A stretch of 41,759 nt of DNA from Caenimonas sp. SL110. GTDB lineage: Bacteria > Pseudomonadota > Gammaproteobacteria > Burkholderiales > Burkholderiaceae_C. Position 1 is the stretch's first letter, and the number at the start of each line of letters is the position of its first letter. Below are positions 1 to 6,769 of this stretch, piece after piece. The notes beneath the pieces are model-generated. The model was not told the origin of the DNA and searched no databases. It worked only from the letters and a program-made list of their open reading frames with translations. Location: assembly GCF_001044395.1 (NCBI RefSeq), contig NZ_JANU01000030.1, forward strand, positions 1 to 41,759, read 5' to 3'. Both the position numbers and the translations under genes were made by a program.

Positions 1-30
1 GGCTGTTCGGGAAAATTACCGGACAGTAGT
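1..30. mobile_element. Putative insertion-sequence terminus (left window edge)
   Basis: The first 30 bases do not resemble the following sequence. Read on the minus strand they begin ACTACTGTCCGG right where a palindromic repeat is cut, then continue into AT-rich sequence. The right window edge has ACTAGTGTCCGG at the equivalent cut, and the two edges agree at about 16 of the first 19 bases. This is what two ends, or two copies, of one IS would look like. No transposase lies inside the window, so the family cannot be assigned. Confidence 0.5.
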
Positions 31-58
31 GGACTTGATCCGCAATCCATCTTCGACA
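31..58. repeat. Truncated copy of the dispersed palindromic repeat
   Basis: This matches the repeat seen intact at 41491-41582 and inside trmJ at 12542-12588. The left arm of the palindrome is missing and replaced by the putative IS end at 1-30. The remainder up to ybiB (59-118) shows no clear feature. Confidence 0.6.
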
Positions 59-118
59 CCTTCAATCCATCATTTACCAAATAGCCACCGGTCATGAGCC
101 GTGGGAGACAATCGCCCC

Positions 119-1030
119 ATGTCCATTGCGCACTACATCAAGGAGATCGGCCGCGGCAAGCAAGGCGCCAGGCCGCTGGATCGCGCGCAGGCAGCGGACC
201 TGTTCGGCCAGGTGCTCGATGGCACGGTGACTGATCTTGAAATCGGCGCTTTCTGTCTTGCCATGCGGATCAAAGGCGAGACGGCGCAAGAGATGGCCGG
301 CTTTCTCGATGCCACGGCCGCACGCACAAACAGGATCCCGGCCTGCGAAAAGCCGCTGGTGGTCTTGCCCAGCTACAACGGTGCGCGCAAGCTTCCTGTC
401 CTCACGCCACTGCTCGCGCTGCTCGTCGCGCAACGCGGCCTGCCGGTGCTCATCCATGGCACGGCAACGGAATCCAATCGCGTCTTCGTGCACGATGTGC
501 TGCAAGCCCTGGGCATCCACGCGCTGGAAAGCATTCGCGCCATCGCGCCGGGCGAGGCTGCTTTTGTCCCCACCGAATTGCTATGCCCCGGATTGAAGCG
601 CCTGCTGGACGTGCGCCGCACCGTCGGATTGCGCAATTCGAGCCACAGCCTGGTCAAGCTCATGAACCCGTGCGACGGCCCGGCCGTCATCGTGAGCAGC
701 TACACCCATCCCGAATACGCGATCTCGATGGGCGAGGTGTTCGAGCTCATGCATTCCACCGCCTTGCTCCTGCGCGGCACCGAAGGCGAGGTCGTGGCCG
801 ATGCGCGGCGCCTGCCGCAGATGGATGGGTTCATCGCGGGGAAGCGGATCGCACTCGAAGAAGGCCGCAAGGGCACGATCACCGACATGCCTTTTCTGCC
901 GAAGGAAATCGATGCGAAATCCACTGCCGCGTACATCCAGAGTGTGATGAGCGGTAACACTCCCATACCAGCGTCTTTGGGGCTGCAGGTGGAACACATA
1001 TTGCGTCTTGCGTCCACACAATCACAATGA
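119..1030 (+). CDS. ybiB: YbiB-type glycosyltransferase-3 family DNA-binding protein
   Basis: The 303-residue protein has the fold-family signature of anthranilate phosphoribosyltransferase (TrpD) relatives. It has a helical N-terminus (residues about 1-65) and an alpha/beta domain with LIHGTATESNRV and the late motif VRRTVGLRNSSHSLVKL. Escherichia coli YbiB (about 320 residues) belongs to this TrpD2 group, binds nucleic acid without sequence preference, and has no demonstrated transferase activity. A GTG at 101 is possible, but the ATG at 119 begins the conserved MSIAHYIKEIGRG block and is preferred. The stop overlaps the region just ahead of cobA, so the two are probably co-transcribed, an arrangement common in Burkholderiales near nitrite/sulfite assimilation genes. 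Physiological role is uncertain. Confidence 0.85.
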   Translation: MSIAHYIKEIGRGKQGARPLDRAQAADLFGQVLDGTVTDLEIGAFCLAMRIKGETAQEMAGFLDATAARTNRIPACEKPLVVLPSYNGARKLPVLTPLLALLVAQRGLPVLIHGTATESNRVFVHDVLQALGIHALESIRAIAPGEAAFVPTELLCPGLKRLLDVRRTVGLRNSSHSLVKLMNPCDGPAVIVSSYTHPEYAISMGEVFELMHSTALLLRGTEGEVVADARRLPQMDGFIAGKRIALEEGRKGTITDMPFLPKEIDAKSTAAYIQSVMSGNTPIPASLGLQVEHILRLASTQSQ

Positions 1031-1041
1031 CGCGAGGCGAC

Positions 1042-1818
1042 ATGAACACGAATAACTTCAACGCAAAGGTGACCCTGGTGGGCGCTGGTCCGGGCGATCC
1101 CGAGTTGCTCACCATCAAGGCCCTGAAAGCGATCCAGGCTGCAACCGTGCTGCTGGTCGATGACCTCGTCAATGCAGATGTCGTTGCGTTCGCATCACCC
1201 ACAGCGCGCATCGTGCATGTCGGCAAGCGCGGCGGCTGCAAGAGCACACCGCAGGCTTTCATCGAAAAGCTGATGGTGATGGCCGCACGCGAAGGCGAGA
1301 ACGTCGTTCGGCTCAAAGGCGGTGACCCGTTCATCTTTGGGCGAGGCGGTGAAGAAGTGGAGCATCTGCTGGCAGCAGATGTAGAAGTTGAAGTCATCAA
1401 TGGCATCACCTCCGGCCTTGCTGCGGTCACCTCGCTGCGCGTTCCACTGACACATCGGGAACACGCGCACGGCGTGGTCTTTGTCACCGGGCACTCGCAT
1501 CCCGGCTCGCAAGGCGCCGACTGGCGATCGCTGGCCGTGGCTGTGCGCGAAGCAAAGCTCACACTGGTGATTTACATGGGTGTCAGCGGGGCGGCGCGCA
1601 TTCAGGAGCAACTGCTCACCGCGCTGCCCGCGGCTACCCCCTGCGTGATCGTGCAGCGCGCCAGCTTGCCCGATCAGCGCCAGGCCGTGACCACACTCGG
1701 CGACCTCACACAGACCATCGCGCGCGAAAAGCTCGCCAGCCCTTGCGTCATCGTCATCGGCGATGTCGTCAAGGGTGTGGCCGCAGCAAGCTGCGCTCCT
1801 GCTGTCCGCGTTGCCTGA
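1042..1818 (+). CDS. cobA: Uroporphyrinogen-III C-methyltransferase (SUMT)
   Basis: This cytoplasmic SAM-dependent enzyme methylates uroporphyrinogen III at C2 and C7 to give precorrin-2, the branch point to sirohaem and cobalamin. The 258 residues match the single-domain family length. Tetrapyrrole methylase motifs are visible: VGAGPGDPELLTIKA near the N-terminus, VRLKGGDPFIFGRGGEE around residue 90, and GITSGLAAV around 120. There is no CysG-type dehydrogenase/ferrochelatase domain. An in-frame ATG at 1027 overlaps the ybiB stop, but the ATG at 1042 has GAGG four bases upstream and is favoured. The stop codon overlaps the next gene's start (TGATG). The pairing with ybiB suggests a link to sirohaem-dependent nitrite or sulfite reduction, although those genes are outside the window. 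Confidence 0.93.
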   Translation: MNTNNFNAKVTLVGAGPGDPELLTIKALKAIQAATVLLVDDLVNADVVAFASPTARIVHVGKRGGCKSTPQAFIEKLMVMAAREGENVVRLKGGDPFIFGRGGEEVEHLLAADVEVEVINGITSGLAAVTSLRVPLTHREHAHGVVFVTGHSHPGSQGADWRSLAVAVREAKLTLVIYMGVSGAARIQEQLLTALPAATPCVIVQRASLPDQRQAVTTLGDLTQTIAREKLASPCVIVIGDVVKGVAAASCAPAVRVA

Positions 1819-3062
1819 TGCAGGAAGGGTCCGCACGCTTTGATGCAGTGATCATCGGAGCCGGTGCGGCGGGGCTTTTTTGCGCGGCGCTGGCCGGGCA
1901 GAAAGGCCTCAAGGTCCTGCTGGTGGATCACAGCGAAAAGGTGGCAGAGAAAGTGCGCATCGCTGGAGGCGGGCGGTGTAACTTCACCAACCGCGACCTC
2001 GACATCAAGGCACCCCACAAGCACTTCCTGGGAGAAAACCAGAACTTCTGCCGCTCGGCCCTATCGCGCTACACACCATCTGATTTCATCGCGATGGTGC
2101 AAAAGCACGGCATCCCGTTTCATGAAAAGCACAAGGGACAGCTTTTTGGCGACCGCTCGTCCGAAGACTTCATCCAGATGCTGCTGCGCGAATGCGATGC
2201 CGGTGGTGTTACCCGATGGCAGCCGTGCAGTGTTGACGGCGTTGCTTCGTCGCCGGACGGGTATGAACTCAAGACATCCAGGGGCGCCGTCAGCTCGCGC
2301 TTCCTGGTCATTGCAACGGGCGGGCTCTCGATTCCCAAGATCGGCGCGACCGATTTCGGCTACCGGATCGCCAGGCAATTCGGCCTGCGCATGGCAGCAA
2401 CCCGGCCTGCCCTGGTCCCGATGACATTCGACGGTGAAGGCTGGGCTCCCTACTCCCAGCTTGCGGGGTTGGCGCTACCGGTGGTGATCGAGACGGGTGG
2501 CCCTTCGACTGGCTCAGGACGATCGGCCAAGGTGACTTTTCACGAAGACCTGCTGTTCACCCACCGCGGCCTGAGCGGGCCGGCGGTGCTCCAGATCTCC
2601 AGTTACTGGCGCGAGGGTGAGCCGATCCGCATCAATCTGGCTCCCGATATCCATGTCCCCCAGGCGCTGGCGCATGCCAAGGCCACATCCCGCAAGCTCG
2701 TCGCCAACGAACTCGCCCAGATCGTGCCTTCGCGGCTGGCCGATGCCTGGGTTGCGCAGGATCCCGCCCTGCAGCGCCCGATCAACGAGGCGAGCGACAA
2801 GGCGCTGGCACAGCTGGCCGAGCGCCTCACGCGCTGGACGCTAACACCATCGGGCACCGAGGGCTACAAAAAGGCAGAGGTCACAGCCGGTGGGGTCGAC
2901 ACGCGCGACCTGTCGTCGCAGACGATGGAATCGACCCAGCCGGGCCTGTATTTCATTGGCGAAGTGGTCGATGTGACGGGCTGGCTGGGCGGATACAACT
3001 TCCAATGGGCATGGGCCAGCGCCGCGGCTTGCGCAAACGCCATGGCAGAGGTAGCGGCCTAG
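1818..3062 (+). CDS. NAD(P)/FAD-dependent oxidoreductase, YhiN/HI0933 flavoprotein family
   Basis: The 414-residue protein opens with a dinucleotide-binding motif, VIIGAGAAGLFCAALA (residues about 11-26), followed by the family-specific AGGGRCNFTN. The C-terminal part carries TAGGVDTRDL and GLYFIGEVVDVTGWLGGYN, which close the FAD site in HI0933-like proteins. These are soluble flavoproteins that probably reduce an unidentified substrate; no reaction has been established for the family. The start at 1818 overlaps the cobA stop by one base and gives the expected N-terminus. An upstream in-frame start at 1743 would lie inside cobA. A low-complexity segment GGPSTGSGRS around residue 235 appears to be a loop insertion. 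Confidence 0.9.
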   Translation: MQEGSARFDAVIIGAGAAGLFCAALAGQKGLKVLLVDHSEKVAEKVRIAGGGRCNFTNRDLDIKAPHKHFLGENQNFCRSALSRYTPSDFIAMVQKHGIPFHEKHKGQLFGDRSSEDFIQMLLRECDAGGVTRWQPCSVDGVASSPDGYELKTSRGAVSSRFLVIATGGLSIPKIGATDFGYRIARQFGLRMAATRPALVPMTFDGEGWAPYSQLAGLALPVVIETGGPSTGSGRSAKVTFHEDLLFTHRGLSGPAVLQISSYWREGEPIRINLAPDIHVPQALAHAKATSRKLVANELAQIVPSRLADAWVAQDPALQRPINEASDKALAQLAERLTRWTLTPSGTEGYKKAEVTAGGVDTRDLSSQTMESTQPGLYFIGEVVDVTGWLGGYNFQWAWASAAACANAMAEVAA

Positions 3063-3066
3063 CCAC

Positions 3067-3094
3067 TTGCTGCACCCCGGATCAGGGCTATAAT
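3067..3094 (+). promoter_or_regulatory. Sigma-70-type promoter of rpsU
   Basis: A perfect TATAAT lies at 3089-3094 with TTGCTG 16 bases upstream at 3067-3072. It sits just after the flavoprotein stop and 123 bases before rpsU. The leader it would produce holds an inverted repeat CCCCAAC (3114-3120) with GTTGGGG (3137-3143). Confidence 0.6.
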
Positions 3095-3217
3095 CTCAGG
3101 CTTTGCTGGCAAACCCCAACGGCCTGATCATCCCTAGTTGGGGAACATCGCCGACCAAGGCGCCTGGGCCCGATCTCCCTGGCACCCTCTGGCGGCACAT
3201 CTGGAATTCACGAGCTG

Positions 3218-3430
3218 ATGACGACCATCCGAGTTAAAGAAAACGAACCTTTTGACGTGGCACTTCGCCGCTTCAAGCGCACCATCGAAAAGCTGGGCCT
3301 GCTGACCGAACTTCGCGCACGCGAGTTCTACGAAAAGCCCACCGCAGAGCGCAAGCGCAAGAAGGCAGCTGCCGTCAAGCGCCATTACAAGCGCGTTCGC
3401 AGCATGCAGCTTCCCAAGAAGCTGTACTGA
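3218..3430 (+). CDS. rpsU: 30S ribosomal protein S21
   Basis: The 70-residue basic protein is bS21, the small-subunit protein at the platform near the 16S 3' end that helps initiation. The diagnostic N-terminus [20 protein letters not shown] and the Arg/Lys-rich second half ([20 protein letters not shown]) identify it at normal length. It is the first gene of a short unit with the YqeY protein. The usual downstream dnaG and rpoD are not here; yqeY is followed by a palindromic repeat and a convergent pmbA. Its own promoter lies at 3067-3094, and hairpins after the stop separate it from yqeY. Confidence 0.97.
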
Positions 3431-3459
3431 CCGCGAAAGACACCCTTACCGGTGTCACC

Positions 3460-3492
3460 AAAGCCCGACTTGGGGACGCTCAAGCGGGCTTT
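3460..3492 (+). terminator. Hairpin after rpsU (terminator or attenuator)
   Basis: AAAGCCCGACTTG pairs with CAAGCGGGCTTT with one bulged base, forming a stem of about 12 pairs followed by a weakly T-rich GTCGTTTCT. A second short stem, GACACC...GGTGTC, lies at 3439-3456. Placement between rpsU and yqeY would let most transcripts stop after rpsU. The poor T-tract suggests only partial termination. Confidence 0.55.
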
Positions 3493-3528
3493 GTCGTTTC
3501 TGGCCCATTTTCGAACAGGACAAACCTC

Positions 3529-3978
3529 ATGACCACCCTCAAGGAACGCATCACCGAAGAGATGAAGGCCGCCATGCGCGCCAAGGACAGCGAGCGGCTC
3601 GGCACGATCCGCCTGCTGACGGCAGCCATGAAGCAAAAGGAAGTCGATGAGCGCATCGAGCTGGACGACGTGGCCGTGATCGCCATCGTCGACAAGATGC
3701 TCAAGCAGCGCAAGGACAGCATCGAAGCGTTCGAGAAGGCCGGTCGCCAGGACCTTGCCGACAAGGAAAAATCGGAAGTGCTCGTGTTGCAGGCCTACCT
3801 GCCTGCACGCCTTTCGGCGGACGAAGTGACCGCCGAGGTGAAGGCTATCGTTGCTGAGCTGGGCGCCACCGGCCCTGGCGATATGGGCAAGGTCATGGGC
3901 GCAGTGAAGTCGCGCCTGGCCGGCAAGGCGGACATGGGTCAGGTCAGCGCCGCGGTGAAGGCGGCTTTGGCTGGCTAG
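3529..3978 (+). CDS. GatB/YqeY domain-containing protein
   Basis: The 149-residue protein is a stand-alone YqeY domain, related to the C-terminal tail of the GatB subunit of tRNA amidotransferase. The N-terminal helix TLKERITEEMKAAMRAKDSERLGTIR..., the central EKAGRQDLADKEKSEVLVLQAYLP and the C-terminal GPGDMGKVMGAV/GKADMGQVSAAV helices are all typical. A tRNA-related role is often assumed but not proven. AGGA lies eight bases before the ATG. It follows rpsU, a conserved neighbourhood in proteobacteria. The repeat hairpin at 4001-4091 followed by six T residues may terminate it. Confidence 0.93.
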   Translation: MTTLKERITEEMKAAMRAKDSERLGTIRLLTAAMKQKEVDERIELDDVAVIAIVDKMLKQRKDSIEAFEKAGRQDLADKEKSEVLVLQAYLPARLSADEVTAEVKAIVAELGATGPGDMGKVMGAVKSRLAGKADMGQVSAAVKAALAG

Positions 3979-4000
3979 TGTTTCATTGCGAGCTTGAATT

Positions 4001-4091
4001 GGCTGTCACTGCGGCCTTGAGCCGCAGTCCATGCCTTCGACGGCCGTAGCCGCTGCGCGGTGGATACCGGGTCGAGCCCGGTATGACAGCC
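4001..4091. repeat. 92-bp class palindromic repeat, degenerate copy, with possible terminator function
   Basis: The element starts GGCTGTCA (4001-4008) and ends TGACAGCC (4084-4091), with two inner palindromes: CTGCGG...CCGCAG and ACCGGGTCGAGCCCGGT. It has the same design as 14201-14293 and 41491-41582 but with more changes. T6 at 4093-4098 follows on the plus strand, so the hairpin could end yqeY transcription. It lies between convergent genes. Confidence 0.75.
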
Positions 4092-4096
4092 CTTTT

Positions 4097-5473
4097 TTAG
4101 CTGCCAGCCACCTTCATCTTGTTGACCAGCACCGACCCGACCGTCTTCGCGCCGTAGTTGTAGGTGTCGGCGCCAACGGCCTGAATCCCGGCCAGCATGG
4201 TCTTGAGATTGCCGGCGATCGTGATCTCTTGCACCGGATAGGCGATCTCGCCGTTTTCCACCCAGAAGCCACTTGCGCCTCGCGAGTAGTCGCCCGTCAC
4301 GTAGTTCACGCCCTGGCCCATCAGTTCAATCACAAACAAGCCCGTGCCCAGCTTGCGCAGCATGGCGTCAAGGTCGTCTTGCGGCTTGGTCAGGCGTGAT
4401 GTCAGCGTCAGGTTGTGCGACCCGCCCGCATTGCCTGTGGTCTTCATGCCCAGCTTGCGCGCCGAATAACTGCTGAGGAAATAGCCCTGAACAACGCCCT
4501 GGTCCACGACCTTGCGCGCCTTGGTACGAACACCTTCCTCGTCGAAAGGCGCGCTGCCCTTGCCGCGCTTGACGTGAGGGTCTTCCAGAATGTCGATATG
4601 GGCCGGCAACACCTTCTTGCCCAGCGAATCGGTCAGGAACGTGCTCTTGCGATACAAGGCCCCGCCGCTCGTGGCCTGCACGTAGCCTCCGAGCAGTCCG
4701 GCGGCCAGCGGCGACTCGAACAACACCGGGCATTCGCGCGTGCTGATCTTGCGCGACTTCAGCCGCGACAAGGCTCTCTGCGCCGCATAGCGCCCGATGG
4801 ATTCCGGCGATGACAGCTCCGATGCGTTGCGCATCGAGCTGTACCACGCATCGCGCTGCATGCCGTCGCCCTTGCCTGCAATCGGCGCCACGGACACCGA
4901 GTGCCGCGAGCTGGCGTAGCCCCCTCGAAAGCCGCCGGTGTGAGAACTGAAGAAGTGGCTCTGCTGGGCCGAAACGCCTGCGCCTTCGCTGTTGGTGATC
5001 TTCTTGCTGGTGGCAAACGCCGCAGCTTCGCAGGCCAGTGCAATCTGCGCCGCCTCTTCGCTATTGATGCTCCACGGGTGGAACATGTCCAGGTCGGGCT
5101 GTTCAGCGGGCTGCGCGATTTCGTCGGGGTCGGGAAGGCCCGCGAAGGAGTCTTCGGCGGTGAAGCTGGCGATGTCATACGCCGCGCGAACGGTCTGCTC
5201 GATCGCGGCTTTGGAGAAATCAGAGGTGCTCGCATTGCCGCGGCGCTTGCCGACGTACACCGTCACGCCGAGCGACTTGTCCCGATTGCGCTCGACGTTT
5301 TCAAGCTCGCCCAGCCGGGCCGAGACGCTCAGGCCGCAACCTTCGGAGGCTTCAGCGCCGGCCGCGGTAGCACCGAGTTTTTTGGCGTGGGCCAGCGCCG
5401 TATCGACGAGTTCCTCGAAAGTGGCGCGGCTATAAGCGAAGCCATCTTGCGCGCTTGAATCTTTGTTCTTCAT
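4097..5473 (-). CDS. pmbA: PmbA/TldE, TldD-partner protein of the modulator-of-gyrase family
   Basis: The 458-residue cytoplasmic protein belongs to the TldD/PmbA (peptidase U62) family. In E. coli, TldD and TldE/PmbA form a heterodimeric Zn protease that matures microcin B17 and degrades the CcdA antitoxin. The PmbA subunit carries no metal ligands. Here too, no HExxxH appears at the helix where TldD has it; the sequence there is SPLAAGLLGGYV. The family core is clear: an N-terminal alpha/beta domain (ASEGCGLSVSARLGELENVE, Asp/Glu-rich) and the C-terminal block GDYSRGASGFWVENGEIAYPV. tldD is not in the window. The start at 5473 is 24 bases from the divergent yjgA start, sharing a symmetric promoter-like palindrome. 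Confidence 0.93.
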   Translation of the reverse strand: MKNKDSSAQDGFAYSRATFEELVDTALAHAKKLGATAAGAEASEGCGLSVSARLGELENVERNRDKSLGVTVYVGKRRGNASTSDFSKAAIEQTVRAAYDIASFTAEDSFAGLPDPDEIAQPAEQPDLDMFHPWSINSEEAAQIALACEAAAFATSKKITNSEGAGVSAQQSHFFSSHTGGFRGGYASSRHSVSVAPIAGKGDGMQRDAWYSSMRNASELSSPESIGRYAAQRALSRLKSRKISTRECPVLFESPLAAGLLGGYVQATSGGALYRKSTFLTDSLGKKVLPAHIDILEDPHVKRGKGSAPFDEEGVRTKARKVVDQGVVQGYFLSSYSARKLGMKTTGNAGGSHNLTLTSRLTKPQDDLDAMLRKLGTGLFVIELMGQGVNYVTGDYSRGASGFWVENGEIAYPVQEITIAGNLKTMLAGIQAVGADTYNYGAKTVGSVLVNKMKVAGS

Positions 5474-5476
5474 GTG

Positions 5477-5493
5477 GCAGCTATGATAGCTGC
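5477..5493. promoter_or_regulatory. Symmetric bidirectional promoter-like palindrome between pmbA and yjgA
   Basis: GCAGCTATGATAGCTGC is a perfect inverted repeat with 8-base arms and one central base. It contains TATGAT on plus and TATCAT on minus, both good -10 hexamers. The two start codons lie only 10 and 9 bases beyond their respective hexamers, so transcripts would be leaderless or nearly so. No convincing -35 box was found on either side, so an operator is an alternative. Confidence 0.45.
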
Positions 5494-5497
5494 CCCC

Positions 5498-6160
5498 ATG
5501 TCACGCAAACCCAAAAAAGGCTATTTCGTCCGCGGCCAGTTCGTCGCCGAAGGCAGCGAGCTCGACCTCGAACTCAAGGCGGAGCTCAAAGGCACGAATG
5601 AGGCGAGCCGTACGGACCTCAAACGCGAGAGCGACCAGCTGCAAAAGCTGGGCGAGGCTTTGCTGACACTGCGCGCCGATCTGTTCGAAGGCTTGCCGCT
5701 GTCCGAAAAGCTGGCCGACGCCATCGCCGAAGCCAAGCGCATCACCAACTTCGAAGGCAAGCGCCGCCAGATGCAATTCATCGGCAAGCTGATGCGCCTG
5801 CTCGACCCGGACGCGATCGCGGCTGTGAAAGAAGCCCTCGAAGCACAGCAAAAGGGATCAGCGCGTGAGTCCCAGTCACTGCACGAAGCGGAAAAGTGGC
5901 GCGATGACCTCATCGCGCGCGATGAAGCCTTCGAGGCCTGGCTCACCGCCAATCCCAAAACCGACACGCAGCAGCTGCGCGCCCTGATCCGGCAGGCACG
6001 CAAGGATGTGCAGCCCACGCCTGATCAGGTATCAAAGGGCCTGGTCCCCCGACACGGCCGCGCCTACCGCGAGATCTTCCAGCTGGTGCGAGACGGCCTG
6101 GACAGCGCCCACGATGCGCCGGAAAACGACGACGACTCGTACGACCCCCGCGATTCATAG
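5498..6160 (+). CDS. yjgA: Ribosome biogenesis protein YjgA/DarP (DUF615)
   Basis: The 220-residue hydrophilic, charged protein matches the DUF615 family. It has an alpha-helical core KLGEALLTLRADLFEGLPLSEKL, the KRRQMQFIGKLMR motif and a C-terminal RQARKD...GRAYREIFQ segment. E. coli YjgA (DarP) associates with late 50S precursors and helps 50S maturation. An upstream GTG at 5474 would add eight poorly conserved residues and run through the shared palindrome. The ATG at 5498 gives MSRKPKKGYFVRG and is preferred. mogA starts nine bases after the stop, so the two probably form one unit. The tail is unusually acidic (ENDDDSYD), as in many homologues. Confidence 0.9.
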   Translation: MSRKPKKGYFVRGQFVAEGSELDLELKAELKGTNEASRTDLKRESDQLQKLGEALLTLRADLFEGLPLSEKLADAIAEAKRITNFEGKRRQMQFIGKLMRLLDPDAIAAVKEALEAQQKGSARESQSLHEAEKWRDDLIARDEAFEAWLTANPKTDTQQLRALIRQARKDVQPTPDQVSKGLVPRHGRAYREIFQLVRDGLDSAHDAPENDDDSYDPRDS

Positions 6161-6169
6161 CCGCCGCTC

Positions 6170-6769
6170 ATGACACCCACCCATGACCCCGTAACGATTG
6201 GCATCGTCTCCATCAGCGACCGCGCCTCCAGCGGCGTCTATGAAGACAAGGGACTGCCCGCCTTGAAAGACTGGCTCACACGCGCGCTGAAGAATCCGAT
6301 CACATTCGCGCCGCGCCTGATTCCTGATGAGCAGGCCGGCATCAGCGCCGCGTTGATCGAACTGGTGGATGCCGGTTGCTCACTCGTGCTCACAACGGGA
6401 GGCACCGGCCCCGCACTGCGCGATGTCACACCCGAGGCGACCCTTGCCGTCGCAGACAAGGAGATGCCCGGTTTCGGTGAGCAGATGCGCCAGATCAGCC
6501 TGCGTTTCGTGCCCACCGCCATCCTGTCGCGCCAGGTCGCGGTGATTCGCGGCAAGAGCCTGATCATCAACCTGCCCGGCCAGCCCAAGTCGATCCAGGA
6601 AACGCTGGAAGGCCTCAAGGGACCGGACGGCGCACAGCTCGTGAACGGCATTTTTGCGGCCGTGCCTTACTGCATCGACCTGATCGGCGGGCCTTACTTT
6701 GAAACCGACGAATTGGTCTGCAAGGCGTTTCGCCCCAAATCGGCCTTGCGTGCCGCAAGCGCTGCCTGA
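6170..6769 (+). CDS. mogA: Molybdopterin adenylyltransferase
   Basis: The 199-residue protein catalyses MgATP-dependent adenylylation of molybdopterin, the step before molybdate insertion in molybdenum cofactor synthesis. MogA/MoaB-fold motifs are present: IGIVSISDRASSGVYEDKG at the N-terminus (residues 9-27), the central LVLTTGGTGPALRDVTPEAT (about 75-94) and INLPGQPKSIQETLEG (about 135-150). Length agrees with MogA of about 195 residues rather than the longer MoeA. Its last 76 bases overlap the 3' end of the convergent hybrid kinase gene. Spacing of nine bases from yjgA suggests co-transcription. Confidence 0.93.
   Translation: MTPTHDPVTIGIVSISDRASSGVYEDKGLPALKDWLTRALKNPITFAPRLIPDEQAGISAALIELVDAGCSLVLTTGGTGPALRDVTPEATLAVADKEMPGFGEQMRQISLRFVPTAILSRQVAVIRGKSLIINLPGQPKSIQETLEGLKGPDGAQLVNGIFAAVPYCIDLIGGPYFETDELVCKAFRPKSALRAASAA

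Noticed and set aside
3063..3217. Possible tRNA gene in the gap before rpsU
   Set aside because: Short inverted repeats are present but no cloverleaf or T-loop consensus could be built; a promoter and leader explain the gap.
4097..5473. Loss of metal-binding motif in PmbA as a sign of decay
   Set aside because: The TldE/PmbA subunit normally lacks the metal ligands; they belong to its partner TldD.
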